Source: Chitinibacter fontanus (GTDB lineage: Bacteria; Pseudomonadota; Gammaproteobacteria; Burkholderiales; Chitinibacteraceae). From it: DNA of 64,000 nt. Position 1 is the stretch's first letter. Every line of letters starts with the position of its first letter. Location of the stretch: NCBI RefSeq assembly GCF_013423785.1, contig NZ_CP058952.1, positions 2,817,665 to 2,881,664 on the forward strand. Direction: 5' to 3'. Positions 53,569 through 61,919 of this stretch are shown in pieces. Made by a program: the position numbers and the translations under genes. The notes beneath the pieces are model-generated. The model was not told the origin of the DNA. It made no database searches and worked only from the letters and a program-made list of their open reading frames with translations.

Positions 53569-55368
53569 ATGATGAGCAGCTCAAATAAAGAAAACCCTAA
53601 CAGCACACCTGAAATCTCACGTCGCAGTTTTTTGACCTTAACGAGCGCGGTGGCTGCAGCTACCGCTGTTGATGCTGTTCCGGGTATATCGCCCGCACAA
53701 CAGGCGCAAGCTGCACCGTTGAAAAAAAAGGCGGCCAGCGGTCAGCAACCGAATATTTTGTTTGTGTTTACCGATCAAGAGCGCTACTTGAAAGATATGC
53801 CACGCGGGTTTCGATTGCCGGCGCATGAACGGCTGCAAAAGGCGGGCATTACTTTCCACAATCATTATTGCCCAGCGGTGATGTGTACTAGCTCGCGCTC
53901 GGTACTGATGACTGGCCTACAAACCGCCGACAACAAGATGTTTGAAAACGCCGACATGAAATATGTCAAAGCGTTGTCGACTGAAGTGCCAACCGTGGGT
54001 CATATGCTGCGCAAAGCGGGCTATTACACCGCCTACAAAGGTAAATGGCATTTGAATGCAGAGTTCGATCAGGAAACGCCGGACAAACTCTTTACCAAAG
54101 AAATGGATGAATACGGCTTTTCCGATTTCGTCTGGCCCGGTGATGTATTGGCGCATACGCTGGGCGGCTATAAGCATGACCAGATGATCGCGGGTAGCGC
54201 AGTGGCGTGGCTACGCGACAAAGGTCAAAGCCTGAATGCTGAACAAAAACCGTGGGCTTTGTTTGTTAGCTTGGTCAACCCACATGACATTATGTATTTC
54301 AATACCGATTTGCCTGATGAACAGGTGCAAGATAATGGGCAGTTGATGATGCATGCAGCGCGAGCACCTGATCATGCTACTTATCAGCGTAAATGGCAGT
54401 TCAAGTTACCGAGTAATTGGCAGCAACCGTTTGATGCAGCAGGGCGCCCAGCAGCGCATGGCGAATTTGATCGTTGCTGGGGCTATACGCTGGGGCGGAT
54501 TCCGGCCGAGCCGCAGCGTTGGCAGCGGTTTAATGATTTCTACTACAACTCGCTGCAGATGGTTGACCAGCAGTTGGGAATCTTGCTCGACGAGCTGGCC
54601 GCACTCAATCTGGATGACAACACCATTATCGTGTTTACGTCCGACCATGGTGAAATGGGTGGCGCACACGGTTTGCGTGGCAAAGGGCCGATGCCGTACC
54701 AGGAAGTGATTCACCTGCCTTTGTATATTGTGCATCCGCAGGTCAAAGGTGGGCAGCACTGTAAGGCCTTGACCGGGCATATCGATCTTGTGCCCAGCTT
54801 GCTGAGCATGGCTGGGGTTACTGGACCACAGGCTGCCGAATACGCCGGTCGCCAGCTGCCGGGCAAAGATATTTCGGCATTATTTAAGCAGCCAAGCAAA
54901 GCGGGTTTGCACGCGATTCGCGAGTCCGTGCTATTTACCTATAGTGGCTTGGCTACTAACGATAGTGAGTTGATCCGGCAAATTGCGGCAGCAGTAGCGC
55001 AAAAAACCGACCCGATGACCGCGCTCAAAGCCACTGGCTATCAGCCTAATTTTAAAAAACGGGGTAGTGTACGTACTGTGTTTGATGGTCGTTACAAATT
55101 CACCCGCTATTTCTCACCGTTAGAGCGTAATACGCCGCAAACACTGGACGAGATTTATCAGTGGAACGATGTTGAGCTGTACGATCTGCAGCAAGATCCG
55201 CAGGAAATGCACAATTTGGCGCCCAAAAAAGGCCAGCATGCCGAGTTGGTGCTGCAGATGAATGCCAAGCTCAATGCGGTGATTCAAGCTGAATTTGGCG
55301 CCGATGATGGGCGTGAAATGCCAGACTTCAAAGGAATTGAATGGCAAATTGATCGGATCGATTTGTGA
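53569..55368 (+). CDS. Tat-exported sulfatase-family hydrolase
   Basis: A 599-residue alkaline-phosphatase-superfamily enzyme. The N terminus has the twin-arginine motif SRRSFLTL (residues 17-24) and a hydrophobic Ala-rich stretch. The mature part has NILFVFTDQER (metal ligands), CPAVMCTSSRSVLMTGL (Cys 106 would become formylglycine), YKGKWHL and TSDHGEMGGAHGLRGKG. Substrate could be a sulfate ester or phosphonate/phosphodiester. The core reads C-T-S-S-R rather than C-x-P/A-x-R. It is followed by an outer-membrane protein gene 37 bp later. GGAGA site before the ATG. Confidence 0.87.
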   Translation: MMSSSNKENPNSTPEISRRSFLTLTSAVAAATAVDAVPGISPAQQAQAAPLKKKAASGQQPNILFVFTDQERYLKDMPRGFRLPAHERLQKAGITFHNHYCPAVMCTSSRSVLMTGLQTADNKMFENADMKYVKALSTEVPTVGHMLRKAGYYTAYKGKWHLNAEFDQETPDKLFTKEMDEYGFSDFVWPGDVLAHTLGGYKHDQMIAGSAVAWLRDKGQSLNAEQKPWALFVSLVNPHDIMYFNTDLPDEQVQDNGQLMMHAARAPDHATYQRKWQFKLPSNWQQPFDAAGRPAAHGEFDRCWGYTLGRIPAEPQRWQRFNDFYYNSLQMVDQQLGILLDELAALNLDDNTIIVFTSDHGEMGGAHGLRGKGPMPYQEVIHLPLYIVHPQVKGGQHCKALTGHIDLVPSLLSMAGVTGPQAAEYAGRQLPGKDISALFKQPSKAGLHAIRESVLFTYSGLATNDSELIRQIAAAVAQKTDPMTALKATGYQPNFKKRGSVRTVFDGRYKFTRYFSPLERNTPQTLDEIYQWNDVELYDLQQDPQEMHNLAPKKGQHAELVLQMNAKLNAVIQAEFGADDGREMPDFKGIEWQIDRIDL

Positions 55369-55405
55369 TTGCAATTACAAACTGCCGCTTTTTTGAGGTC
55401 ACAGT

Positions 55406-56218
55406 ATGAAAAAAAATCAAAGTACTGGGTTTGTGGGCAAACTAGCCGCATCCACTGCGCTACTGGCATTGATTTGTATGTCTAGTAGCCCAGTGGGGGC
55501 GGCAGAAGAGGCCGAACAAGTGCAGGCATGGCAGTACGAGCTAACCCCCTATCTTTGGGCTACCAAAATGAATGGCCAAGTGGCAGCTGGCAATCTGCCA
55601 ACTACCAATGTCGATATGCAGTTTTCCGATATTCTGGAGAATTTGGACTTTGGCCTGATGTTAGCCTTTGAGGCTCGCAAGCAACGTTGGGCCGTGCTGC
55701 TCGATGGGATGTATATGAAGGTATCTGATTCAGCGACGAGCCGTTTACCCGGTTCGAATCTGGATCTGTCGGCGGATGTCCGAATTAAGCAGTCAATGCT
55801 TGCTGCTGCTCTAGCCTATCGTGTGTTTGATGAGCCGGGAAAAACAGCTTTAGACGTGATTGGTGGCCTGCGCTACAACAAAATTGATGTTAATACTCAG
55901 ATCGATGCACAGCTGTTAGGTCTGAGTGGTCGCGTTAATCGTGCCGGAAACAAGGGCTGGCTTGACCCCTATTTGGGTGTGCGCGTCATTCAACCATTGA
56001 ATGATAAGTGGCAGCTTGACGCTAGTTTCGATTTAGGCGGTTTTGGCTTAGGCTCGGATTACGCGGTGCAGGTGCAGACGGGGGTATCGTATGCATATTC
56101 AGATACGAGTACAGTAAAAATCGGCTATCGGTATATGAAGATGGACTATTCAGATGGCGACTTTGCTTACAATATGGCCAATGATGGTTTATATGCAGGC
56201 ATTGGCTTGCGGTTCTAG
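55406..56218 (+). CDS. Outer-membrane beta-barrel protein
   Basis: A 270-residue protein with a signal peptide (to about residue 33). Alternating amphipathic strands follow (WQYELTPYLWATKMNG, LNDKWQLDASFDLGGFGLGS, VKIGYRYMKMDY), and it ends in aromatic RF, as barrel proteins recognised by the BAM machinery do. It resembles the many OmpW/porin-like proteins of unknown role. It is 37 bp after the sulfatase and likely co-transcribed, so it could help substrate or product cross the outer membrane (inference). Confidence 0.78.
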   Translation: MKKNQSTGFVGKLAASTALLALICMSSSPVGAAEEAEQVQAWQYELTPYLWATKMNGQVAAGNLPTTNVDMQFSDILENLDFGLMLAFEARKQRWAVLLDGMYMKVSDSATSRLPGSNLDLSADVRIKQSMLAAALAYRVFDEPGKTALDVIGGLRYNKIDVNTQIDAQLLGLSGRVNRAGNKGWLDPYLGVRVIQPLNDKWQLDASFDLGGFGLGSDYAVQVQTGVSYAYSDTSTVKIGYRYMKMDYSDGDFAYNMANDGLYAGIGLRF

Positions 56219-56247
56219 TGACTGTACTTGCTCTTAAGGTAAAGTAA

Positions 56248-56946
56248 TCAGTCTGCTAGCAGGCTTAAAATGCTCGTTCTGGGCAAAGTCGGCACGATGA
56301 TTGCCGTAGTTGCCAACTCTTGTGATGCAAGAGTTGGCACTCCCAGTGCCCTTAAAATTCCCGCGGTAAGTGCCAAAGCATAATTCATACCCAGATCCTG
56401 CCGTGCTAATTGGTGAAAGGCCATTTGCAGTGGCCCCAGCAATAAATCAATGGCCAGTGGCAACGATAGCGGAGCAAAACTACCATCTTCTATTCCTGCT
56501 ATTAAGTCGCGGGGCACAATTTGATTGACCAAGGTGCCATGCCGTAGGGCGTTGACCCCGCCACGATCCAAGAAGCGCGCTAATTTTGGATGTATCCGCG
56601 CCAGCGCAAGCACTGTATTCAGACCACAAGCGACGCGTGCAGCTGCCCCGGTTTTTTGCAGTACAAATGGGTCTACTAAGCGCAGAATTTCATCACTCAC
56701 TTCACTGGCGACGGCAATATACAAAGCCTCATCGGTGGAAAAATGATTATAAAAAGTCCCTCGCGCAACACCTGCCCGTTGAATAATTTGCCCAATGACC
56801 GCGTTTTCCAGCCCTTGTTCAGCAAAAACCTGAACTGCCTCACGCAGTAAAATTGAGCGCGTTCGCTCGCGACGCAAGGCTGCCACGCGCTGGCGGTGAT
56901 CACTGACGGTGCTAGTTATGTTGCTGTTTTCTTGGGAGGGATGCAT
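56248..56946 (-). CDS. TetR/AcrR-family transcriptional regulator
   Basis: A 232-residue repressor. The HTH lies at about residues 30-75 (ILLREAVQVFAEQGLENAVI, RAGVARGTFYNHFSTDEALY), and the rest is the helical ligand domain. It converges on the outer-membrane protein gene, so it may or may not regulate the sulfatase pair. The long Ser/Thr-rich N terminus before the HTH is unusual but the ATG at 56946 is the only good start. Confidence 0.88.
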   Translation of the reverse strand: MHPSQENSNITSTVSDHRQRVAALRRERTRSILLREAVQVFAEQGLENAVIGQIIQRAGVARGTFYNHFSTDEALYIAVASEVSDEILRLVDPFVLQKTGAAARVACGLNTVLALARIHPKLARFLDRGGVNALRHGTLVNQIVPRDLIAGIEDGSFAPLSLPLAIDLLLGPLQMAFHQLARQDLGMNYALALTAGILRALGVPTLASQELATTAIIVPTLPRTSILSLLAD

Positions 56947-57118
56947 GGTGGGGATAAAAATCTCTTTGCAATTAGCCGATCGCTGCGCCGTTCTCTAAAT
57001 GAGTCAGAACAATGACATACTGTGCTTAAATATTGTCGCTAGAGCAATCCGTGTTTTCCAATACCGTGTCGCTTTTGTTGCCATATCCTCACCTTCTGCT
57101 TGTGTAGTTTGGCGTAGT

Positions 57119-58018
57119 TCAATTTAAAGCTGAATTTTCCTTCAGTGCCTGCGCCATAAAATCGACAAAGGCGCGAATTTTAGCCGAGCCGTGGCGACCT
57201 TCGCGGTGAACGATATGAATTGGCAGTGGTTTAGCTTCAAACTCACCGAGCACCGTTTTTAATTCGCCACGCTGTAAATGCTCCGCGACCTGATAGGACA
57301 TCAGCCGCGTAATCCCGCCGCCGTTCCGTACCGCCGAAATCGCGCCGTCGTTGCTGGTGACGGTAATGCGCGGTTTGATGCGCACGACTTTGCTGTGCTC
57401 ATCGTCGCCAAATTTCCACTCCACTGTGGGGCTGATGCTGCTGGCGGCGACGATTTGGTGATTGAGCAAATCCTGTGGCGTTTGCGGGATGCCGTATTGC
57501 GCCAGATAATCGGGCGAGGCACACAGCACGCGCCGCACTTGACCCACCCGTATTGCCCGCATTGTGCTGTCTGGCAAGGCGCCGATGCGGATACCCACGT
57601 CCACACCTTCTTCCAGCATATTCACCACCCGGTCGAGAAACATCGCCGATACATCGACATCCGGGTAGCGCTGCAAAAATTTCACGACCTGCGGCATCAC
57701 ATACAGCTGGCCAAACAGCACCGGCGCGGTGATGGTGAGATGCCCGCGTGGCTCGGCGTTAATGCCGGCGGCCACTTCGTCGGCTTCTTGCACCTCGGCC
57801 AGAATCCGCCGCGCATCGTCCAGATAGCGCTGGCCAGCATCGGTCACGCGCACATAGCGCGTGGTGCGGTTCAGTAACTTCACACCTAAATCTTCTTCCA
57901 GCGCGGCCACGGCGCGCGTGACTGCGGGTGGCGACATCGCCAGCTTGCGCGCCGCAGCGGCAAAGCTCTCGGTTTCGGCCACCGCCACATACACGCTCAT
58001 CTGATGAAAACGATCCAT
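57119..58018 (-). CDS. LysR-family transcriptional regulator
   Basis: A 299-residue regulator with the HTH FHQMSVYVAVAETESFAAAA and MSPPAVTRAVAALEEDLGVK, followed by RTTRYVRVTDAGQRYLDDAR and an effector domain. It belongs to the large group with LNRTTR-x-V. It is divergent from the AhpD-like gene at 58147 and is its most likely regulator. Target and ligand unknown. Confidence 0.9.
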   Translation of the reverse strand: MDRFHQMSVYVAVAETESFAAAARKLAMSPPAVTRAVAALEEDLGVKLLNRTTRYVRVTDAGQRYLDDARRILAEVQEADEVAAGINAEPRGHLTITAPVLFGQLYVMPQVVKFLQRYPDVDVSAMFLDRVVNMLEEGVDVGIRIGALPDSTMRAIRVGQVRRVLCASPDYLAQYGIPQTPQDLLNHQIVAASSISPTVEWKFGDDEHSKVVRIKPRITVTSNDGAISAVRNGGGITRLMSYQVAEHLQRGELKTVLGEFEAKPLPIHIVHREGRHGSAKIRAFVDFMAQALKENSALN

Positions 58019-58085
58019 GGTTTATTCCATTTTTAGCAACAATCTATTGTCTGGTATATGGATTCTTCTTTCAAGTGGAGATCGG

Positions 58086-58146
58086 CACAATGCACTCATT
58101 CGCTCAATACCGAGCGAAACAACGTAACCCAAACAAGGAAAACACC
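58086..58146 (+). promoter_or_regulatory. Leader with TTCGCT/AGCGAA hairpin, copy 1
   Basis: GGCACAATGCACTCATTCGCT, broken here at 20 as GGCACAATGCACTCATTCGC plus T, is followed by an 8-nt loop and AGCGAAACA. The stem is TTCGCT (58099-58104) with AGCGAA (58113-58118), 28 nt before the ATG. Nearly the same leader occurs before the YHS gene at 60146-60205. Confidence 0.6.
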
Positions 58147-58683
58147 ATGAGCCGCATTAACGTCATCACTACTGAAACTGCTACCGCTGAACAACAAGCC
58201 TTGTTTGACGCGATCCACGCCCAACTGGGTATTGTGCCGAACTTTTTGAAAGTGTTTGCCAACTCACCGGCTGCACTGCGCGCCTTCCTCGGCCTGCACG
58301 GTATTGCTAAAGAAGGCAGCCTAGATCTGCAAACCCGCGAGCGTATCGCCTTGGCCTTGGCACAGCAAAACTCGTGCGAATACTGCCTGTCAGCACACAC
58401 GGCCATAGGTAAAGGTGCTGGCTTGAATGGCGATGAAATCGCCGCCAACCGCGCCGGCTCTAGCCAAGATGCCAAAGCCGCGATTGCTGTGAAACTGGCG
58501 CGCTCGCTGGCTGAGCATAAAGGCGAAATCACCACCGCCGAGCTAATCGAAGCGCGCAACGCCGGTTTTAGCGATGCCGACATCGTCGAGATCATCACCC
58601 ACGTCGGGATGAATTTGCTCACGAATATTTTGGGCAAAGCCAGCCGTTTGGAAATTGATTTCCCGAAAGTAACTTTGGCTTAA
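58147..58683 (+). CDS. Carboxymuconolactone decarboxylase / AhpD-like protein
   Basis: A 178-residue alpha-helical protein with NSCEYCLSAHTAIGK, the C-x2-C-x3-H redox motif of AhpD-like alkylhydroperoxidases, and a peroxidase-related start. It probably takes part in peroxide or thiol redox reactions. GTAP-like LGIVPNFLKVFANSP at residues about 33-47 is typical. The ATG at 58147 follows AAGGAAAACACC; the frame is open further upstream. It is divergent from a LysR gene, and shares its leader sequence with the YHS gene 2 kb away. Confidence 0.87.
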   Translation: MSRINVITTETATAEQQALFDAIHAQLGIVPNFLKVFANSPAALRAFLGLHGIAKEGSLDLQTRERIALALAQQNSCEYCLSAHTAIGKGAGLNGDEIAANRAGSSQDAKAAIAVKLARSLAEHKGEITTAELIEARNAGFSDADIVEIITHVGMNLLTNILGKASRLEIDFPKVTLA

Positions 58684-58705
58684 TTCATCACATTCGTCAC
58701 CCATC

Positions 58706-58738
58706 AAAAAGCCGCGCCCACTTGAGGCGCGGCTTTTT
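58706..58738 (+). terminator. Terminator after the AhpD-like gene
   Basis: A5, GCCGCGCC, loop CACTTGA, GGCGCGGC, T5. Confidence 0.9.
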
Positions 58739-59010
58739 ATTTAATATAAAACATGGGTATATAAATGTAAGCATTATTTATAGGTGCTCATAGAGCAATA
58801 CCTGCCACGGTATTTTGTGCCCAATCCAAACCGAGTTGCGCTCAAGCACAAACGCGGCTTTCTTTTGCGCGCAAAACTGATTAACATACGCGCTGGGTTG
58901 ACTGGACGCCCAACTCGCGAAAGTGCAAGCACCAGTTTAATCCCGCAAGCCCTTTGCTTGCATACCCTCCGTAAGCCATAGCGAGAATGCTTACCAAATT
59001 TGGAGTTGGT
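58739..59010. other. Intergenic stretch before the unknown/P-loop pair
   Basis: About 270 bp without a convincing gene. It holds one ATGGGTATAT motif (58753-58762) and a small GCAAGC/GCTTGC hairpin (about 58946-58962). I see no clear sigma70 promoter. Confidence 0.5.
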
Positions 59011-59460
59011 ATGCCGTCTATTCCTCAAGAGCCTAGCTCAATTCAATTTTATTTACGCCAAGCGCGCCTTTTGCAACGCGCTGTTGAATCTACCTCACCG
59101 TCGATTGCCTTGCCGGTTTTGCGCCGCCTGCTTCAAGCTGGCGTGATGGGGCAAACCCCGCTGCCGCAATTATTTCGCACGCGCTCACAATTACAGCGCA
59201 AACACTTTTTACTGCTATTGGCCGTGGAAGCGGGTTTTCCGAGTTGGGAACTGATGCGTCCGGCTTTGGCGCACATGCCCGCCGATGACATCGCCGCGCA
59301 GCAATATCTGGCGAGCGGTTCGGCGCAATTAAAGCTCTGGTTTCGCGATACCGAATCGGCCGCGCAGTATGTCGCCGAGCATGGCGGGAAGGTGATCAGC
59401 CTTGGCCAGCAAGCGATTGTCGCCGATGCCGAGGCCATTGCATCGTGCGCTCGCACTTGA
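59011..59460 (+). CDS. Conserved-type hypothetical protein, helical
   Basis: A 149-residue soluble protein (MPSIPQEPSSIQFYLRQARL at the start) with helices rich in Leu, Ala, Gln and Arg. No family is recognised. ATG 59011 has a GGAG site, and ATG 58987 is in frame upstream. It ends 9 bp before the P-loop gene, so the two are one unit and probably work together. Confidence 0.72.
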   Translation: MPSIPQEPSSIQFYLRQARLLQRAVESTSPSIALPVLRRLLQAGVMGQTPLPQLFRTRSQLQRKHFLLLLAVEAGFPSWELMRPALAHMPADDIAAQQYLASGSAQLKLWFRDTESAAQYVAEHGGKVISLGQQAIVADAEAIASCART

Positions 59461-59469
59461 GAGGGCCGC

Positions 59470-59961
59470 ATGAATATTCACTTTGTATTTGGCCCGCAAG
59501 GCGCAGGCAAATCGGCGTATGCACAGCAATTGGCGAACAAGCTGGGCGGTTTGTACTTCTCTATTGATGCCTGGATGCAAACGCTGTACGGCGCTGATTT
59601 GCCCACGCCACTCGATTTAAACTGGGTGCTGGCGCGGGTGAGCCGCTGCGAAAATCAAATCTGGGCAATGGTTCGCCAACACGTGCAATTAGGCGGTGTA
59701 GCCGTGCTGGATTTGGGCTTACTAAAGCACCGTCAGCGCTTGCACTTTCAGAGCTTGGCTGCGCAGTGTGATTGCCCAGTGCAATGGCATTTTATCGATG
59801 CACCGCTGGCCATTCGCCGCCAGCGGGTGATCGAGCGCAATCAGCAACGCGGTGAAACCTATGCTTTTACGGTGACCACGACGATGTTTGACGTGATGGA
59901 AGCGCAATTTGAACGCCCTGACGAGCAGCAATTAGTCGATGCTATTCAAATCACTACTTAA
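59470..59961 (+). CDS. P-loop kinase-like ATPase (zeta/chloramphenicol-phosphotransferase-like)
   Basis: A 163-residue P-loop protein. It has the Walker A VFGPQGAGKSAYAQ at residues 6-19, an Asp in FSIDAWMQ, and a lid-like basic segment (LAIRRQRVIERNQQRGETYA). This is the layout of small-molecule or nucleoside kinases of the AAA_33 group. Substrate unknown. It follows the unknown 149-residue protein by 9 bp. It is not a typical zeta toxin, as no antitoxin-like gene precedes it. Confidence 0.78.
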   Translation: MNIHFVFGPQGAGKSAYAQQLANKLGGLYFSIDAWMQTLYGADLPTPLDLNWVLARVSRCENQIWAMVRQHVQLGGVAVLDLGLLKHRQRLHFQSLAAQCDCPVQWHFIDAPLAIRRQRVIERNQQRGETYAFTVTTTMFDVMEAQFERPDEQQLVDAIQITT

Positions 59962-59984
59962 CTAAGCCACGATTCACTCAATAC

Positions 59985-60016
59985 GCCGCTACCTATATTG
60001 GGTAGCGGCTTTTTTA
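59985..60016 (+). terminator. Terminator after the P-loop gene
   Basis: GCCGCTACC, short loop, GGTAGCGGC, then six T. Confidence 0.88.
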
Positions 60017-60145
60017 TTGCCCCAATTCACTGATCTGTATTGACCTTTGCCATTGCTAGTTCGGCGTGTTTTGCGGTTCTATTATTGTTAAAAACGGAAT
60101 AGTTTATTCTGTTTTGTGGTAATTCTTGTTTTGTTTGGCTTTGGG

Positions 60146-60205
60146 CACAATGCATTCATTCGCTGGCAACGCAGCGAAACACCCCAAACTCAACAGGAAA
60201 ACATC
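60146..60205 (+). promoter_or_regulatory. Leader with TTCGCT/AGCGAA hairpin, copy 2
   Basis: GGCACAATGCATTCATTCGC then T, an 8-nt loop, AGCGAAACA and a CAGGAAAACATC ribosome site. The stem is 60159-60164 with 60173-60178, 27 nt before the YHS ATG. It matches copy 1 at 58086 in sequence and geometry. Confidence 0.6.
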
Positions 60206-60709
60206 ATGACTAATTTCTCTTTGCGCCGCACTGTTTTAGCTTCCGCCATCCTCGCCGCAGTAACCATGATTGGCGTTTTACCCAGCACTGCGATGGCGTA
60301 TGACGAAGCATCGACTGCCGCAGTGAATATCGACGAACAAGGCGTTGGCCTGAAAGGTTTTGATCCGGTCGCCTACTTCACCGCCAAAGCGCCGACACTC
60401 GGTAACGCCGCCTACAGCGCGCAATACGATGGCGTGACTTACCACTTCGCATCGAAAGCCAATCTGAACAAATTCAATGCCAACCCAGCGCATTACGCGC
60501 CGCAGTTTGGTGGCTTCTGCGCGATGGGCGTGGCGCTGGATAAAAAGCTCGACGGTGATCCGCAAGTGTGGAAAGTCGTCGGCGGCAAGCTGTACCTGAA
60601 TGTGAATAAAGAAGTGCAGAAAAAATGGCTGGAAGACGTCGCGGGTAATCTGAAAAAAGCCAATATGGAATGGCCAAGCATCAAAGATAAAGCGCCAAAA
60701 GAGCTGTAA
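60206..60709 (+). CDS. Exported YHS-domain protein
   Basis: A 167-residue protein with a signal peptide (SAILAAVTMIGVLPSTAMA). The mature part has a YHS domain: GVGLKGFDPVAYFTAKAPTL, FASKANLNKFNANPAHYAPQ and FGGFCAMGVALDKKL, with the conserved Cys. YHS domains bind metals, often copper. The ATG at 60206 begins the signal peptide; the frame is open from 60116. It starts a series with glutaredoxin, a DUF2282 peptide and DoxX. Confidence 0.85.
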   Translation: MTNFSLRRTVLASAILAAVTMIGVLPSTAMAYDEASTAAVNIDEQGVGLKGFDPVAYFTAKAPTLGNAAYSAQYDGVTYHFASKANLNKFNANPAHYAPQFGGFCAMGVALDKKLDGDPQVWKVVGGKLYLNVNKEVQKKWLEDVAGNLKKANMEWPSIKDKAPKEL

Positions 60710-60727
60710 ACCCATCAACACCTAAAA

Positions 60728-60774
60728 GGTATATCGCTACAACGCATATCAAGCAAAGCTTGTAGCGATATACC
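60728..60774. repeat. Perfect 15-bp inverted repeat between YHS and glutaredoxin genes
   Basis: GGTATATCGCTACAA (60728-60742) and its exact complement (60760-60774) flank a 17-nt spacer. The right arm ends immediately before the AAAGGA ribosome site of the glutaredoxin gene, so pairing could affect translation. The arm is the longest form of the GGTATATCGC sequence seen elsewhere in the window. Confidence 0.85.
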
Positions 60775-60786
60775 AAAGGATAAATC

Positions 60787-61044
60787 ATGCCGACGATTAC
60801 CATGTACAGCACGCGTAGCTGCCCATTTTGTGTGCAAGCCGAAAACCTGCTGGCACGCAAAGGGCTAGCGGTGAACAAGATTCTGGTCGATCAAAATCCG
60901 GATGAATTTGCCACGATGATCGCGCGTAGCGCGCGCCGCTCGGTACCGCAGATTTTTATTGGTGAGCAACATGTGGGCGGATTTACCGATCTGCTCGCGC
61001 TCGACCAATCTGGCCAGTTGCCACAATGGCTGGCGCAAGGCTAA
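60787..61044 (+). CDS. grxC: Glutaredoxin 3
   Basis: An 85-residue dithiol glutaredoxin with [17 protein letters not shown] (active site CPFC), [16 protein letters not shown] (cis-Pro and glutathione-binding GG) and the normal GrxC length. It reduces disulfides and glutathione mixed disulfides in the cytosol. Placement with YHS and DUF2282 genes, instead of the usual secB neighbourhood, suggests a second glutaredoxin tied to metal or redox stress (inference). AAAGGA ribosome site. Confidence 0.92.
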   Translation: MPTITMYSTRSCPFCVQAENLLARKGLAVNKILVDQNPDEFATMIARSARRSVPQIFIGEQHVGGFTDLLALDQSGQLPQWLAQG

Positions 61045-61081
61045 ATCCGACCGCCGATTGGCTTTACTTCTGGAGTTCAGC

Positions 61082-61330
61082 ATGACCCCAACGCACATTA
61101 TTTTAGCCAGCGCGGTTGCCGCCGCGCTGACACTGGCCAGCCAAACCACGCTGGCAGCCGACCCAACGAAGGAAAAATGCTTTGGTGTTGCCAAAGCAGG
61201 GAGCAACGATTGCGCCGCCAACGGCCACGCCTGCGCCGGCATGGCCAAAAAAGACCGTGATGGCAAAGAATGGAAACTCGTCGCCAAAGGTACTTGCCTG
61301 AATTTGCAAGGCTCGCTCACGCCGCAGTAG
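61082..61330 (+). CDS. DUF2282 (BufA1/bufferin-like) peptide precursor
   Basis: An 82-residue exported small protein. It has a signal peptide ([19 protein letters not shown]), then [24 protein letters not shown] and KGTCLN, giving four cysteines in the spacing of the DUF2282 family. Members are bufferins, ribosomal peptides that protect against excess metal such as copper after Cys modification by a DUF692 (MNIO) enzyme with a DUF2063 partner. Neither gene follows here; a DoxX gene does. TGGAG ribosome site; frame open upstream to 60959, but 61082 begins the signal. Confidence 0.85.
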   Translation: MTPTHIILASAVAAALTLASQTTLAADPTKEKCFGVAKAGSNDCAANGHACAGMAKKDRDGKEWKLVAKGTCLNLQGSLTPQ

Positions 61331-61458
61331 TCATTCATCGCGGTCTCTCTTCCTCTGCCCCTTTGCCGTTACCGCTAAAGGGGATTTTTTTCGCCTGCGC
61401 TGTCAGAACGACACGCTGGCAGCGACTAAACACTAACCAATCTGTGTAGAGACTCACC

Positions 61459-61908
61459 ATGTTGCCGATTCTTACCCGGCTTAGTGCCACCAAACCGCTC
61501 GATGCCCTTGCCCCACTCGCCGATTTGCTGCTGCGGCTGTACATCGGCCAAGTGTTTTTTCTGTCGGGCCTGACCAAAATCAGCGACTGGAGCAGCACCA
61601 TCGCGCTATTTACCGACGAATACCACGTTCCGCTACTGTCGCCGCAGCTCGCCGCGCTGGCGGGCACGGTGGGCGAATTGGCGCTGCCGGTCTTGCTCGT
61701 TTTGGGGCTGTTCACCCGCCTTTCAGCCCTAGGCCTGTTCGCGCTGAATTTGCTCGCCGTGCTGTCCTACTACCACGTCCTGAAAGACATTCCCGCCGCG
61801 CTGCAAGATCACCTCGAATGGGGCTTGATGTTGCTGGTGCTGCTTGCTGTGCCGGTGCAACGCTGGGCGCTCGATCGCCTGCTGTTTCGCCAAACTCATA
61901 CTGAATAA
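61459..61908 (+). CDS. DoxX-family membrane protein
   Basis: A 149-residue inner-membrane protein with four helices. LRLYIGQVFFLSGLTKISDW near the N terminus and LSYYHVLKDIPAALQDHLEWG in the third part are typical of the DoxX/DoxD family found with bufferin genes. The role may be quinone- or thiol-linked redox chemistry; it is not settled. It lies 128 bp after the DUF2282 gene and 11 bp before the thioredoxin-fold gene. Confidence 0.87.
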   Translation: MLPILTRLSATKPLDALAPLADLLLRLYIGQVFFLSGLTKISDWSSTIALFTDEYHVPLLSPQLAALAGTVGELALPVLLVLGLFTRLSALGLFALNLLAVLSYYHVLKDIPAALQDHLEWGLMLLVLLAVPVQRWALDRLLFRQTHTE

Positions 61909-61919
61909 AAGGAATTGAG

